The notes beneath the pieces are model-generated. The model searched no databases. It had not been told where the DNA came from and saw only the letters and a list, made by a program, of their open reading frames with translations. A program made the position numbers and the translations under genes. 64,000 bases of DNA. Origin: an uncultured Blautia sp. (lineage in GTDB: Bacteria > Bacillota > Clostridia > Lachnospirales > Lachnospiraceae). Below, in pieces: positions 34,380 to 41,710 of the stretch (positions are counted from its first letter, which is position 1; every line of letters begins with the position of its first letter). The DNA is taken from assembly GCF_934424005.1 (NCBI RefSeq), contig NZ_CAKRXI010000012.1, positions 6,687 through 70,686 of the forward strand. Direction: 5' to 3'.

Positions 34380-34561
34380 ATAATTCTCTTCTTATATAAC
34401 TTCGAGTACTCTCGCGGCTTCCTTCGGAAGTCACTGTCTTTGCGGGATCCACGGGGACTCCGGCGGGCGGTACTCAGCCCGAAAGCGGCACCATATAGAT
34501 ACGGCTCTCTTTGTGATCTCTCACGCATATGAAAACAGCGAATCTCTCGCCGATTTTTCCG
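34380..34561 (-). ncRNA. Candidate guide-RNA scaffold (omega-RNA-like) downstream of the TnpB-like gene
   Basis: This stretch is much richer in G and C than its surroundings and begins at the stop codon of the TnpB-like gene on the same strand, where TnpB omega-RNAs are encoded. It folds readily: CTTCC-GAAG-GAAG stem-loop near 34420-34432, GC-rich CCGCCCGCCGG and CCCCGTGG parts, and a long-range match GAGTAC (about 34465) with GTACTC (34404-34409) that could close the scaffold. The bases that follow on the minus strand (34380-34400, A/T-rich) are where a guide would sit. RNA identity is inferred from position and structure, not from homology. Confidence 0.5.
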
Positions 34562-35758
34562 TTAGTTATCTTTCTTATTCTCTTTAAAGCTACCCAGGCA
34601 TTTCTGGCCAAGATTCTGTGCCATATTCAGATATCTGCTGCCACGGTGGCCGTTTTCGCATTGGAAATCCGCGCCTTTTCGACGAATTTTGGCTCCACAC
34701 TGACTGCACACAGAATTGATATTATGCTGTTGAACCTCCAGAACGACGATGCCTTCCTGCCATGCTTTGTACTTGAGCTTCTCCCGAATGGACGGAACCA
34801 GTCGAAGGGAGGAATTTTTTCCAACGCTTGCCAGAATGATATTTCCATAGTCTTTGTTGTATTCCGGTAGGACCAGAATGCTGGCATTCTGAATTTTGCA
34901 ATAATCAATGATCTGTCGGCTGATCTGATGTGCATAATGCTCATGCAGATTTTTCAGTTTTTTCCAGTAGCGGTAATTTGCTTTGACATTGCCGCCGCCA
35001 CCCTGAACGTCTTCGGATCGTTTGATCCGGTCGTAAATCTGCCGGCTGGCATTCGCGTATTCTCTGCCCCCTTTTATATAGAAGGAACTCTCTCGTTTTC
35101 CGGAAGAATCGAGAATGCAGCACACTGCGCATGCGTCCTGGCCGGTAAAGATCGTGGAACAGATTTTATTTTCTGCTGTAATTCGTTCACGGGCGCCACG
35201 CCCGTCTGCCACTGGTATTTTCCATGGGATATGAAGTTCCGCGTGGTCTTTCTTCAGAACCAGTGCCGGTGACATCATCTGTCCTTCCTCCGGAACTGTA
35301 TTTCCGCGGAGACGCAGTCTGGACCACTGCCATCCTTCTCCATCCCAGAGCTTTAAAGAAATTGTATTTCCCTGAAAGTCCCGATACATTCCCTTATAGA
35401 ATGTCACCGATTCTGTGAAAGCCCCGGTAGGCTGTTCCTGCTTATCTCTTGCCAGATAACTTTTGGCTGCTGTTGTGGCGGTGTTAATTGCCGCCCTTCG
35501 AAAATAGAGGGGAACCTTTTTCCACGGAAGGGGATTCGGTACCGGCTGCTTGTCCCGACCAACGATCGTCAGCTTCTCCAGAATGCGGAGTGCTTCCTGT
35601 GTGCCGGGCTGCTCATCTGTAAAGGTTTTCAGGTACAGTTGATAATAAAAAAGCAGGATTTCGTTGTAGAGGTCCTGGGTTTTCTGGAACCACTCTGTAT
35701 GTCGAAACAGGATATTGTATCTCCTGACTGTGATCGCATAGTACGGCATTTTTTCCAT
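34562..35758 (-). CDS. TnpB-like protein with degenerate RuvC active site (TldR-like candidate)
   Basis: 398 residues from ATG 35758 (AGAGGTG seven bases upstream). The C-terminal half has the TnpB/Cas12 layout: RuvC-I-like AVCCILDSSGKRESSFYIKGG, RuvC-II ILVLPEYN with E299, a zinc ribbon C351-x2-C354 ... C367-x3-H371, and RuvC-III-like RYLNMAQNL. Canonical TnpB reads GIDLGINNLAV and DxNAAxNI; here the first Asp aligns with F204 and the last with Y376 (the other RuvC-III Asp is S374). Two of three catalytic acids are therefore lost while fold and zinc finger persist, suggesting RNA-guided DNA binding without cleavage. No TnpA or IS ends are seen. A consensus promoter precedes it. Confidence 0.75.
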   Translation of the reverse strand: MEKMPYYAITVRRYNILFRHTEWFQKTQDLYNEILLFYYQLYLKTFTDEQPGTQEALRILEKLTIVGRDKQPVPNPLPWKKVPLYFRRAAINTATTAAKSYLARDKQEQPTGAFTESVTFYKGMYRDFQGNTISLKLWDGEGWQWSRLRLRGNTVPEEGQMMSPALVLKKDHAELHIPWKIPVADGRGARERITAENKICSTIFTGQDACAVCCILDSSGKRESSFYIKGGREYANASRQIYDRIKRSEDVQGGGGNVKANYRYWKKLKNLHEHYAHQISRQIIDYCKIQNASILVLPEYNKDYGNIILASVGKNSSLRLVPSIREKLKYKAWQEGIVVLEVQQHNINSVCSQCGAKIRRKGADFQCENGHRGSRYLNMAQNLGQKCLGSFKENKKDN

Positions 35759-35810
35759 CAAATAGCACCTCTGACTCGAAAATCGGATATTGTATGACTT
35801 TCTTTTACTG

Positions 35811-35863
35811 ATTATAGGATATTAATTATCTCATGTCAATCGTTATAACATATCAAATATCCT
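35811..35863 (-). promoter_or_regulatory. Consensus sigma-A promoter of the TnpB-like gene with overlapping dyad
   Basis: On the minus strand TTGACA (35834-35839), a 17-base spacer and TATAAT (35811-35816) match the consensus exactly. AGGATATT at 35816-35823 and AATATCCT at 35856-35863 are perfect eight-base inverted arms flanking the promoter, a possible operator. The rest of 35864-35956 is AT-rich without features. Confidence 0.75.
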
Positions 35864-35956
35864 GTTAGAACGCATTCTGGGATATGTAATATCTATAAAT
35901 TTCTTATCCCAAAGAAATGGAAGATTTCATAACAGCAAAAAAATAATCCTATACGC

Positions 35957-36003
35957 AAAGAAAGCCTCAGGGCTCTAAATTTCGAGCTCTGAAGCTTTCT
36001 TTT
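35957..36003 (-). terminator. Terminator of the Rpn-like gene
   Basis: AAAGAAAGC-CTCAGGGCTC and GAGCTCTGAAGCTTTCTTT form a stem of about 19 bp around a short AT loop, with T-rich sequence after it on both sides. It ends the Rpn gene (stop at 36027) and insulates the TnpB-like gene. Confidence 0.8.
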
Positions 36004-36026
36004 ACTTTCTGTATTTATCTTTTGTT

Positions 36027-36953
36027 CTATTCTTTCCAGTATTTGTCGATGTAACTCTGGGCTTCTGCTTCTGTAAAATTGAATTTTTCAATCAATTTTT
36101 TCTTAAGTGTTTCTTTAGACATTCCAAATTCTTGTGCCGTTTCACAAATACCCTTTATTTCACCAATTTTCTCTCCAATTTCCTTGCCGATTTCCTTGCC
36201 TTCCTGCAGTGCTTTATCTGTCTGTAATTCCAACACTTTTCCACCCACAATATCACCTATCCCTTTCTTCACAGATTCTTCTTTTTTGAATATGTAGTCG
36301 GAAATTTCTTTTATAAGCTCAAGCAGTCTGCCATATATCGCTCCCTGATCATATAGTATCTTGTCCAGGTGTTGCAGTATAGATTCATACTCTTCCAATA
36401 GTTTATGCAGTTCTGTTTCACTTTTATTAATTTTCTTTTTATCTTTTTCATATCTCATGATATAAAAAGGTAACAGGAACAGCAGCTTCTTCTGAAAGAT
36501 TTCATCTTTCGTATACTTCTGCACACATAAAACCGGAACCTGATACCGCACAATTTTTCCGTCCGGCATGATCAGTTCCATTCTGAGGCTCTTTTTTCTT
36601 GTACCGCGAAGATATATCACCGCTGAGTGTGGAAATCTCATTCTGAAAATTCCATTTTCTTTTTTCACGTTTTCAATGCTGATTGCAAAATCATACTCCA
36701 CCATTCGGATCACCATTTTCGAGTCACCTGTACTCTGGCATTCGAAATGATAACCTTTTTTTCCAATTCTGAAGTATGAATCAGTAATTTTTTCACCATT
36801 CAGCGTCTGGTGTTCATTTCGTAGCTGTTCCAACGGAACATCAAGTGGATAATTTGTTCCAAATATCTCATTGAGCACTGGCACAATCAGCTCCGGCATC
36901 TTCTCAAGCATTGTCCGAAATACATTATCAAATGTTGTGTTGTTTTTCGCCAT
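36027..36953 (-). CDS. Rpn-family PD-(D/E)XK nuclease-like protein
   Basis: 308 residues. The N-terminal domain begins FDNVFRTMLEKMPELIVPVLNEIF; the PD-(D/E)XK core is visible as D58 in ITDSYFRIG and E71-x-Q73 in YHFECQS, the form typical of Rpn (recombination-promoting nuclease / PDDEXK transposase-like) proteins. A charged C-terminal region with EGKEIGKEIGEKIGEIKGI repeats and a helical tail follows. Rpn proteins show DNA endonuclease activity, and many species carry several copies, as here. It is a monocistronic unit with its own terminator. Confidence 0.82.
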   Translation of the reverse strand: MAKNNTTFDNVFRTMLEKMPELIVPVLNEIFGTNYPLDVPLEQLRNEHQTLNGEKITDSYFRIGKKGYHFECQSTGDSKMVIRMVEYDFAISIENVKKENGIFRMRFPHSAVIYLRGTRKKSLRMELIMPDGKIVRYQVPVLCVQKYTKDEIFQKKLLFLLPFYIMRYEKDKKKINKSETELHKLLEEYESILQHLDKILYDQGAIYGRLLELIKEISDYIFKKEESVKKGIGDIVGGKVLELQTDKALQEGKEIGKEIGEKIGEIKGICETAQEFGMSKETLKKKLIEKFNFTEAEAQSYIDKYWKE

Positions 36954-37191
36954 GAGGCTTTTCCCTTTCTGTCTTTATATTTTGCTATCTTACGTACTTT
37001 GGGAAATTTCCTCGTATGGTATTTATTCTTTTACTTTTTTAATAAAGCATTCATCTTCTGTAAATGAAAGTAACCCTGCAAATATTTCATCCAGCATATT
37101 TTTCAGGCTTAAGGTTTCCACCTGCCTCTCCCTTTTGTTCTATTCTAACACATACATATATAGAACGCTATGTATTATTACAAATTCTCTC

Positions 37192-38097
37192 CTACTGCAG
37201 GAAGATACTCCACAGACAGATCGTCGGCAATGACAGCAGCGTGGAAAAGATAACCATCTTCGTTGCAAACGGTGAATCCACCTGATATTTTTCTGCGAGG
37301 ATACTGGTTGTCGCACCCGCTGGCATCGCTGCCAGAAGCACACAAAGACCAAGAACTGTTTTATTCAATGGCAGGAAACTGCATACAATATAAACGACCG
37401 CCGGAATAACGACCAGTCTGTGCACCGTATATTTCACGACTGTCCAGTCCCAGAAATCTTTGAGATCAATATCAGCCAGGATCATGCCAATGACCATCAT
37501 GGACATAGCAGTGTTGCAGTTTCCAACTGCCGTTACTGCACCGTCAAGTCCAAGTGGCAGTGGAAGTCCTGTAACCATCAGAATAATTCCAAGAACACAT
37601 GCCAGGATGCACGGATGTGTCATAACCTTTTTCAAAGTTTTCTTTTTGTCACTGGTTCCGGAAAAAACAGCCAGTCCGGAAGACCACATCATGATTCTCT
37701 GTGGGATCAGATAAACACTGGCAAGCACAAGACCTTCTGCGCCATAAATTCCCTCTGCGATCGGATTTCCAAGAAATCCCGCATTCGAGCAGATGGTTCC
37801 ATACTGCAGACATTTATATCGTCCCTCCGGTTCTTTGCGGAACATCACTTTTCCATAAATAACACAGAATACCTGGATGCCTATAGATATAAGAAGGATT
37901 TCCAGATATTTCATAAAATTTCCATCTGCCGCACTCTGTGTAAATGCATGAAGAATGTTACACGGCAGGATCAGATAAATAACAAGGTCATTGATGTTTT
38001 TTTGTCCCTGCGGTCCGATGATATGTATTTTTTTCATTAAAAATCCTACAGCTACAAGCAGAAAGATCGTGAGCTGTAATGTAAGAAGTGTTTTCAT
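37192..38097 (-). CDS. AEC-family transporter (auxin-efflux-carrier/malate-permease type)
   Basis: 301 residues from ATG 38097, which follows a GGAAAGGAAA purine-rich site; the longer reading to 38181 has no membrane-protein character. About ten helices. The pattern LVIYLILPCNILHAF near residue 45 and the late SFLPLNKTVLGLCVLLAAMPAGATTSILAEKY are typical of AEC permeases, with the conserved Pro and the AMPAG...L segment. Substrates in the family are malate, malonate or amino acids; not resolvable here. 236 non-coding bases separate it from the Rpn gene downstream, and a shared promoter region of about 175 bp lies between it and the divergent K+ channel. Confidence 0.85.
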   Translation of the reverse strand: MKTLLTLQLTIFLLVAVGFLMKKIHIIGPQGQKNINDLVIYLILPCNILHAFTQSAADGNFMKYLEILLISIGIQVFCVIYGKVMFRKEPEGRYKCLQYGTICSNAGFLGNPIAEGIYGAEGLVLASVYLIPQRIMMWSSGLAVFSGTSDKKKTLKKVMTHPCILACVLGIILMVTGLPLPLGLDGAVTAVGNCNTAMSMMVIGMILADIDLKDFWDWTVVKYTVHRLVVIPAVVYIVCSFLPLNKTVLGLCVLLAAMPAGATTSILAEKYQVDSPFATKMVIFSTLLSLPTICLWSIFLQ

Positions 38098-38272
38098 TAT
38101 TTTTTCCTTTCCCTTAGATTTCACTTTAGTGTAGCACACCAGAGAATTCCCCGCAAGAAGGTTACTGTTCACTCCGTTCACACTGTATACAATATTTTCA
38201 CCTTCCGTTGACGGTTCTCTGCATTTCCTGTAAGATAAAAGTAGTTTTTATTTTACCCTGGAGGCTTTATGC

Positions 38273-39481
38273 ATGAACAATTCTGTATGGGAAAAGCGCC
38301 GCAAGCGACTCTTTGAACTCATAGAAATCGGCTCCAACTATGATGCATGGTGCTGGGGCTATGACTTTTTTAATACATTTACGATTCTGCTGAATCTGAC
38401 CGTCAGTATCATGTATACTTTTGACAACATGGAATTAAAATACGGCCCGCTGCTGCTGACTCTGGAGCGGCTGACGGTAGCTTTTTTTGCCATCGATTTT
38501 CTGCTGCGCGTATTCACTGCCAAATATCTGTACCCGGATGTTTCGGAACCGCGGGCGATCTGGAAATACCTTACTTCTTTTTCCGGAATCGTTGATATGT
38601 TGTCATTTATTCCTTATTATATGCCATTCTTCTTTCCATCCGGAGCTGTCGCATTCCGTATGCTCAGGATCATCCGAATCTTCCGGCTGTTCCGGATCAA
38701 TGCATATTATGATTCACTGAATGTCATCACAGAAGTTATTGTCGGCAAAAAGCAACAGCTGCTGTCTTCTGTTTTTATCATTCTGATTCTGATGATCTCC
38801 TCCAGCCTCTGCATGTACAGTCTGGAAAATAAAGCACAGCCGGAAGTTTTTACAAATGCATTTTCCGGGATCTGGTGGGCAGCCTCCACTCTGTTGACTG
38901 TAGGATATGGTGATATTTATCCGGTCACCACAATGGGAAAAATTTTCGGAATTTTTATTGCATTTCTTGGTGTTGGTATGGTTGCCATCCCCACCGGTAT
39001 TATTTCTGCCGGATTTGTTGATCAGTATTCAAGACTGAAACGTATCGGAGAATACGGTCAGGAAGAAGATGTACATTTTATCCGGATTCGACTGGACAAA
39101 CATGATGACTGGACAGATCACCGCATCGCGGATCTGCATCTGCCACAGAGGATCATCATCGCAGTCATCCAACGCGATCACCGTATACTTGTCCCCAAAG
39201 GAGATACTGTTCTGAAAGCCGGCGATGTCATGGTCATTGGCGCGGAATCCTTCCAGGACAAAGATCATATCAAGTTAAAAGAGATCACCCTCCAGCAGCG
39301 AAATCCATGGACGAATCAGAAGATCCGTAATCTGGATATTTCCCGGCATTCCATCATTGTTCTGGTCAAACGCAATAAGAAAATAATCATCCCAAGCGGA
39401 AATCTGACTTTACTTGAAGGTGACACGGTCGTTCTGTATACACAGACATATATGGCCAATGCCGATGATCTGGAGATTTGA
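38273..39481 (+). CDS. Voltage-gated-type K+ channel with two RCK-C (TrkA-C) domains
   Basis: 402 residues. Six-helix channel: an S4-like helix RMLRIIRIFRLFRI with regular Arg spacing, then the pore with the selectivity filter TVGYGD at 209-214. The cytoplasmic C-terminus has two successive TrkA-C-like modules (RIRLDKHDDWTDHRIADLHLP... and EITLQQRNPWTNQKIRNLDIS...), each with the DxV(M/V)xxG-like end. The RCK-N nucleotide-binding fold is absent, which is unusual for RCK-gated channels. It probably conducts K+ under ligand or voltage control. Monocistronic, with a terminator following. Confidence 0.9.
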   Translation: MNNSVWEKRRKRLFELIEIGSNYDAWCWGYDFFNTFTILLNLTVSIMYTFDNMELKYGPLLLTLERLTVAFFAIDFLLRVFTAKYLYPDVSEPRAIWKYLTSFSGIVDMLSFIPYYMPFFFPSGAVAFRMLRIIRIFRLFRINAYYDSLNVITEVIVGKKQQLLSSVFIILILMISSSLCMYSLENKAQPEVFTNAFSGIWWAASTLLTVGYGDIYPVTTMGKIFGIFIAFLGVGMVAIPTGIISAGFVDQYSRLKRIGEYGQEEDVHFIRIRLDKHDDWTDHRIADLHLPQRIIIAVIQRDHRILVPKGDTVLKAGDVMVIGAESFQDKDHIKLKEITLQQRNPWTNQKIRNLDISRHSIIVLVKRNKKIIIPSGNLTLLEGDTVVLYTQTYMANADDLEI

Positions 39482-39487
39482 CGGAAG

Positions 39488-39529
39488 AAGATACCTGACC
39501 ATCCAAATGAGGTCGGATATCTCCTTTTT
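39488..39529 (+). terminator. Terminator of the K+ channel gene
   Basis: AGATACCTGACC and GGTCGGATATCT pair with one mismatch around a ten-base loop, followed by CCTTTTTG. It starts seven bases after the stop. Confidence 0.85.
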
Positions 39530-39636
39530 GTACAATCTTCTTATTGACGTTCTTCTTATTTATATGCTACAATCTGTGTCTGTAAACAACGATTCTGTTC
39601 TTTCATGTTTACAACAATTTTAATTTCCAAAACATA

Positions 39637-39709
39637 GTGTGGACTTTTCTGGTCCGACCATTTTTCGCCACACAATTACCCATTGCGGTAGTTGTGCGGC
39701 GTTTTTTTA
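39637..39709 (+). promoter_or_regulatory. Transcription attenuator in the MATE leader
   Basis: A strong intrinsic terminator (CGCCACACAATTACC at 39666-39680 pairing with GGTAGTTGTGCGGCG at 39687-39701 at 14 of 15 positions, then seven T's) stands 72 bases before the MATE start and far from the previous gene. GTGTGG at 39637-39642 can pair with CCACAC at 39668-39673, which would break the terminator, so two mutually exclusive folds exist. The 11-base palindrome TGGTCCGACCA (39650-39660) lies between them. It resembles a riboswitch or protein-controlled attenuator; I do not recognise a known class. Confidence 0.6.
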
Positions 39710-39781
39710 TGCCTGCTCCGCCGATACAGATTTTTCAGAAATACCGGCACTTGCAGATGTTTTTATTTGAAAGGAGTTTCT

Positions 39782-41110
39782 ATGAACGACACATTTATGA
39801 AAGAAAAGCCGGTCTTTCCGCTGATCATGTCCATGGCTCTGCCAATGGTCATTTCAATGCTCGTGAATTCTCTGTACAATATCGTGGACAGTTTCTTTGT
39901 CGCACAGATCAGTGAAAATGCCATGACCGCACTGTCGCTTGTTTTTCCTGTCCAAAACTTCGCCAATGCGATTGCGATTGGTTTTGGAATTGGTATCAGT
40001 TCACAGATTGCCATCTGTCTTGGTGCCGGAAACAGGGAGACTGCCAGCAAAGCAGCCACACACGGCCTGGTGCTTTCTGCACTCCACGGAGTTATTCTGA
40101 TGATTGGATGTATTCTTATCATGCCGGGTTTTCTGTCTCTGTTTACTTCCGATGCAGATGTAACTGATCTCGGGATCCGCTATTCTACAATTGTTTTTCT
40201 CTTTGCTGTCATAAACACCATAAATCTTGCCTACGAAAAAATCTTCCAGGGTGTCGGCAAGATGAAGATTACGATGATCGGGCTTCTGGTCGGCTGTGTT
40301 TCCAATATCATTCTTGATCCGCTGCTGATCTTTGGCCTTGGTCCGTTCCCGGCACTGGGTATTGAAGGCGCTGCACTGGCAACCGGCCTTGGTCAGGTAT
40401 TCAATCTTGTTTTCTATCTGATCATTTACAAAATGCAGCCAATCCAGGTAAAACTCAGCCGCAGCCATCTCCATCCGGACATGGCTCTGGCAGCAAGATT
40501 ATACTCTGTCGGTATCCCGGGAGCACTGAATCTTGCACTTCCTTCTGTCCTGGTTTCTGCACTGAATGGACTTCTGGCAGCCTATTCCCAGAGTTATGTG
40601 GTGATTCTGGGAATTTACTACAAACTGCAGACTTTCCTGTATCTTCCGGCAAGCGGGATTGTACAAGGCATGCGCCCGGTCATCGGATACAACTATGGTG
40701 CCGGTGAACATAAACGTGTAAAAAAAATCTTCTTCGTCACACTTGGCATGAGTGGTGTGATCATGTTGATCGGAACAATCATCTGCCTAACAATTCCGGG
40801 ACAGCTGATCGGCATGTTTACCACAAATCCTCAGACAATTGCCGCAGGCAAAACAGCACTCCGAATCATCTGTGCAGGTTTCCTGATCTCTTCTGTATCC
40901 GTCACAGCATGTGGTGCACTGGAGGGACTTGGCAGAGGAACTGCCTCATTGATCGTCTCTCTCTGCAGATACCTGATCATTATCCTTCCGGCTGCTTTTA
41001 TCCTGAGTCATTTCTTCGGAGCCGTCGGAGTATGGCATGCGTTCTGGATTGCAGAAGCGTTGACCGCTGGGGTGTCCTTGCTTATCAGTAAGAGGATTAT
41101 CGGGGTGTAA
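39782..41110 (+). CDS. MATE-family multidrug/cation efflux protein
   Basis: 442 residues from ATG 39782, with GAAAGGAG at the right distance; the longer frame to 39692 runs back into the leader. Twelve helices in two similar halves: ALPMVISMLVNSLYNIVDSFFVAQ in the first and IPGALNLALPSVLVSALNGLL in the second, and the typical GMRPVIGYNYGAGEHKRVKK block. It exports organic cations using Na+ or H+. The leader attenuator suggests induction by a small molecule. A terminator overlaps the stop codon. Confidence 0.9.
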   Translation: MNDTFMKEKPVFPLIMSMALPMVISMLVNSLYNIVDSFFVAQISENAMTALSLVFPVQNFANAIAIGFGIGISSQIAICLGAGNRETASKAATHGLVLSALHGVILMIGCILIMPGFLSLFTSDADVTDLGIRYSTIVFLFAVINTINLAYEKIFQGVGKMKITMIGLLVGCVSNIILDPLLIFGLGPFPALGIEGAALATGLGQVFNLVFYLIIYKMQPIQVKLSRSHLHPDMALAARLYSVGIPGALNLALPSVLVSALNGLLAAYSQSYVVILGIYYKLQTFLYLPASGIVQGMRPVIGYNYGAGEHKRVKKIFFVTLGMSGVIMLIGTIICLTIPGQLIGMFTTNPQTIAAGKTALRIICAGFLISSVSVTACGALEGLGRGTASLIVSLCRYLIIILPAAFILSHFFGAVGVWHAFWIAEALTAGVSLLISKRIIGV

Positions 41111-41128
41111 ACCCGATAGTCCTTTTTT
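41093..41128 (+). terminator. Terminator overlapping the MATE stop codon
   Basis: AGGATTATCGGG pairs with CCCGATAGTCCT (one mismatch) with the stop codon in the loop, followed by six T's. It separates the MATE gene from the copper operon promoter. Confidence 0.85.
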
Positions 41129-41136
41129 ATTTTCTC

Positions 41137-41197
41137 TTGACAAATACCCTCATGGGGTATATATTACAAGTATAGTGAATATACCCCTGTAGGGTAT
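41137..41197 (+). promoter_or_regulatory. Copper-operon promoter with two CsoR-type operators
   Basis: TTGACA (41137-41142), a 17-base spacer and TATATT (41160-41165) make a strong sigma-A promoter. ATACCCTCATGGGGTAT (41144-41160) fills the spacer and ATACCCCTGTAGGGTAT (41181-41197) lies at the transcription start region. Both are pseudo-palindromes of the TACCC...GGGTA type bound by CsoR, so apo-CsoR would block polymerase and Cu(I) would release it. A GAATGCC-ATC-GGCATTC hairpin at 41206-41222 follows in the leader. Confidence 0.8.
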
Positions 41198-41288
41198 GTA
41201 ATTCAGGAATGCCATCGGCATTCTTGCTACGAGGTGGGAGTCATCTCACATCTGATATAATAAATCTCGAACGAAAGGAAGTTTGCTT

Positions 41289-41699
41289 ATGGATCATAAT
41301 AACTCTAACGCCAGTTCCTCTACAAAGACAGAAGAAATTATAAAGGAACAAGCAGCTACTCAGGAGAAATCTTGTTGCAGCAATGATAATGCCACCCCAT
41401 CCGCTCCTGCCTGCTGCTGTACCAGGCACACCGACCGTTCAGAAGCTGACCGCAAGAAACTCATCAACCGTCTGAAACGTATCGAAGGGCAGATCCGGGG
41501 AATCATAGGAATGTTGGAAAACGATGCTTACTGCAATGATATCCTCATTCAGTCAGCCGCTGTTAATGCCGCCGTCAATTCTTTTAACAAAGAACTTCTT
41601 GCGAATCATATCCGTACCTGTGTGGCACGTGATATCCGCGAAGGTAAAGATGAAACCATCGACGAGCTGGTTGCAACTCTGCAGAAGCTAATGAAATAG
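41289..41699 (+). CDS. csoR: CsoR-family copper-sensing repressor with Cys-rich N-terminal tail
   Basis: 136 residues from ATG 41289 (GAAAGGAA eight bases upstream). The C-terminal 90 residues are the CsoR four-helix fold: [22 protein letters not shown], then the Cu(I) ligands Cys in DAYCNDIL, and His and Cys in ANHIRTCV (C-H-C set of copper sensors). Unusually, about 50 extra N-terminal residues contain two Cys clusters (SCCSND and ACCCTRH) that could bind extra metal. It heads csoR-copA-clc and has two operators upstream. Confidence 0.93.
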   Translation: MDHNNSNASSSTKTEEIIKEQAATQEKSCCSNDNATPSAPACCCTRHTDRSEADRKKLINRLKRIEGQIRGIIGMLENDAYCNDILIQSAAVNAAVNSFNKELLANHIRTCVARDIREGKDETIDELVATLQKLMK

Positions 41700-41710
41700 G
41701 AGGTAATACA

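Noticed and set aside
34562..35758. Ordinary IS200/IS605 insertion
   Set aside because: No tnpA, no palindromic left end before the promoter, and two RuvC aspartates are missing.
36027..36953. Active transposase or complete insertion sequence
   Set aside because: Rpn proteins are sometimes named transposases, but no terminal inverted repeats or target duplications flank this gene.
39692..39781. Longer MATE start at 39692
   Set aside because: The extension overlaps the leader terminator and has no ribosome site; ATG 39782 has GAAAGGAG.
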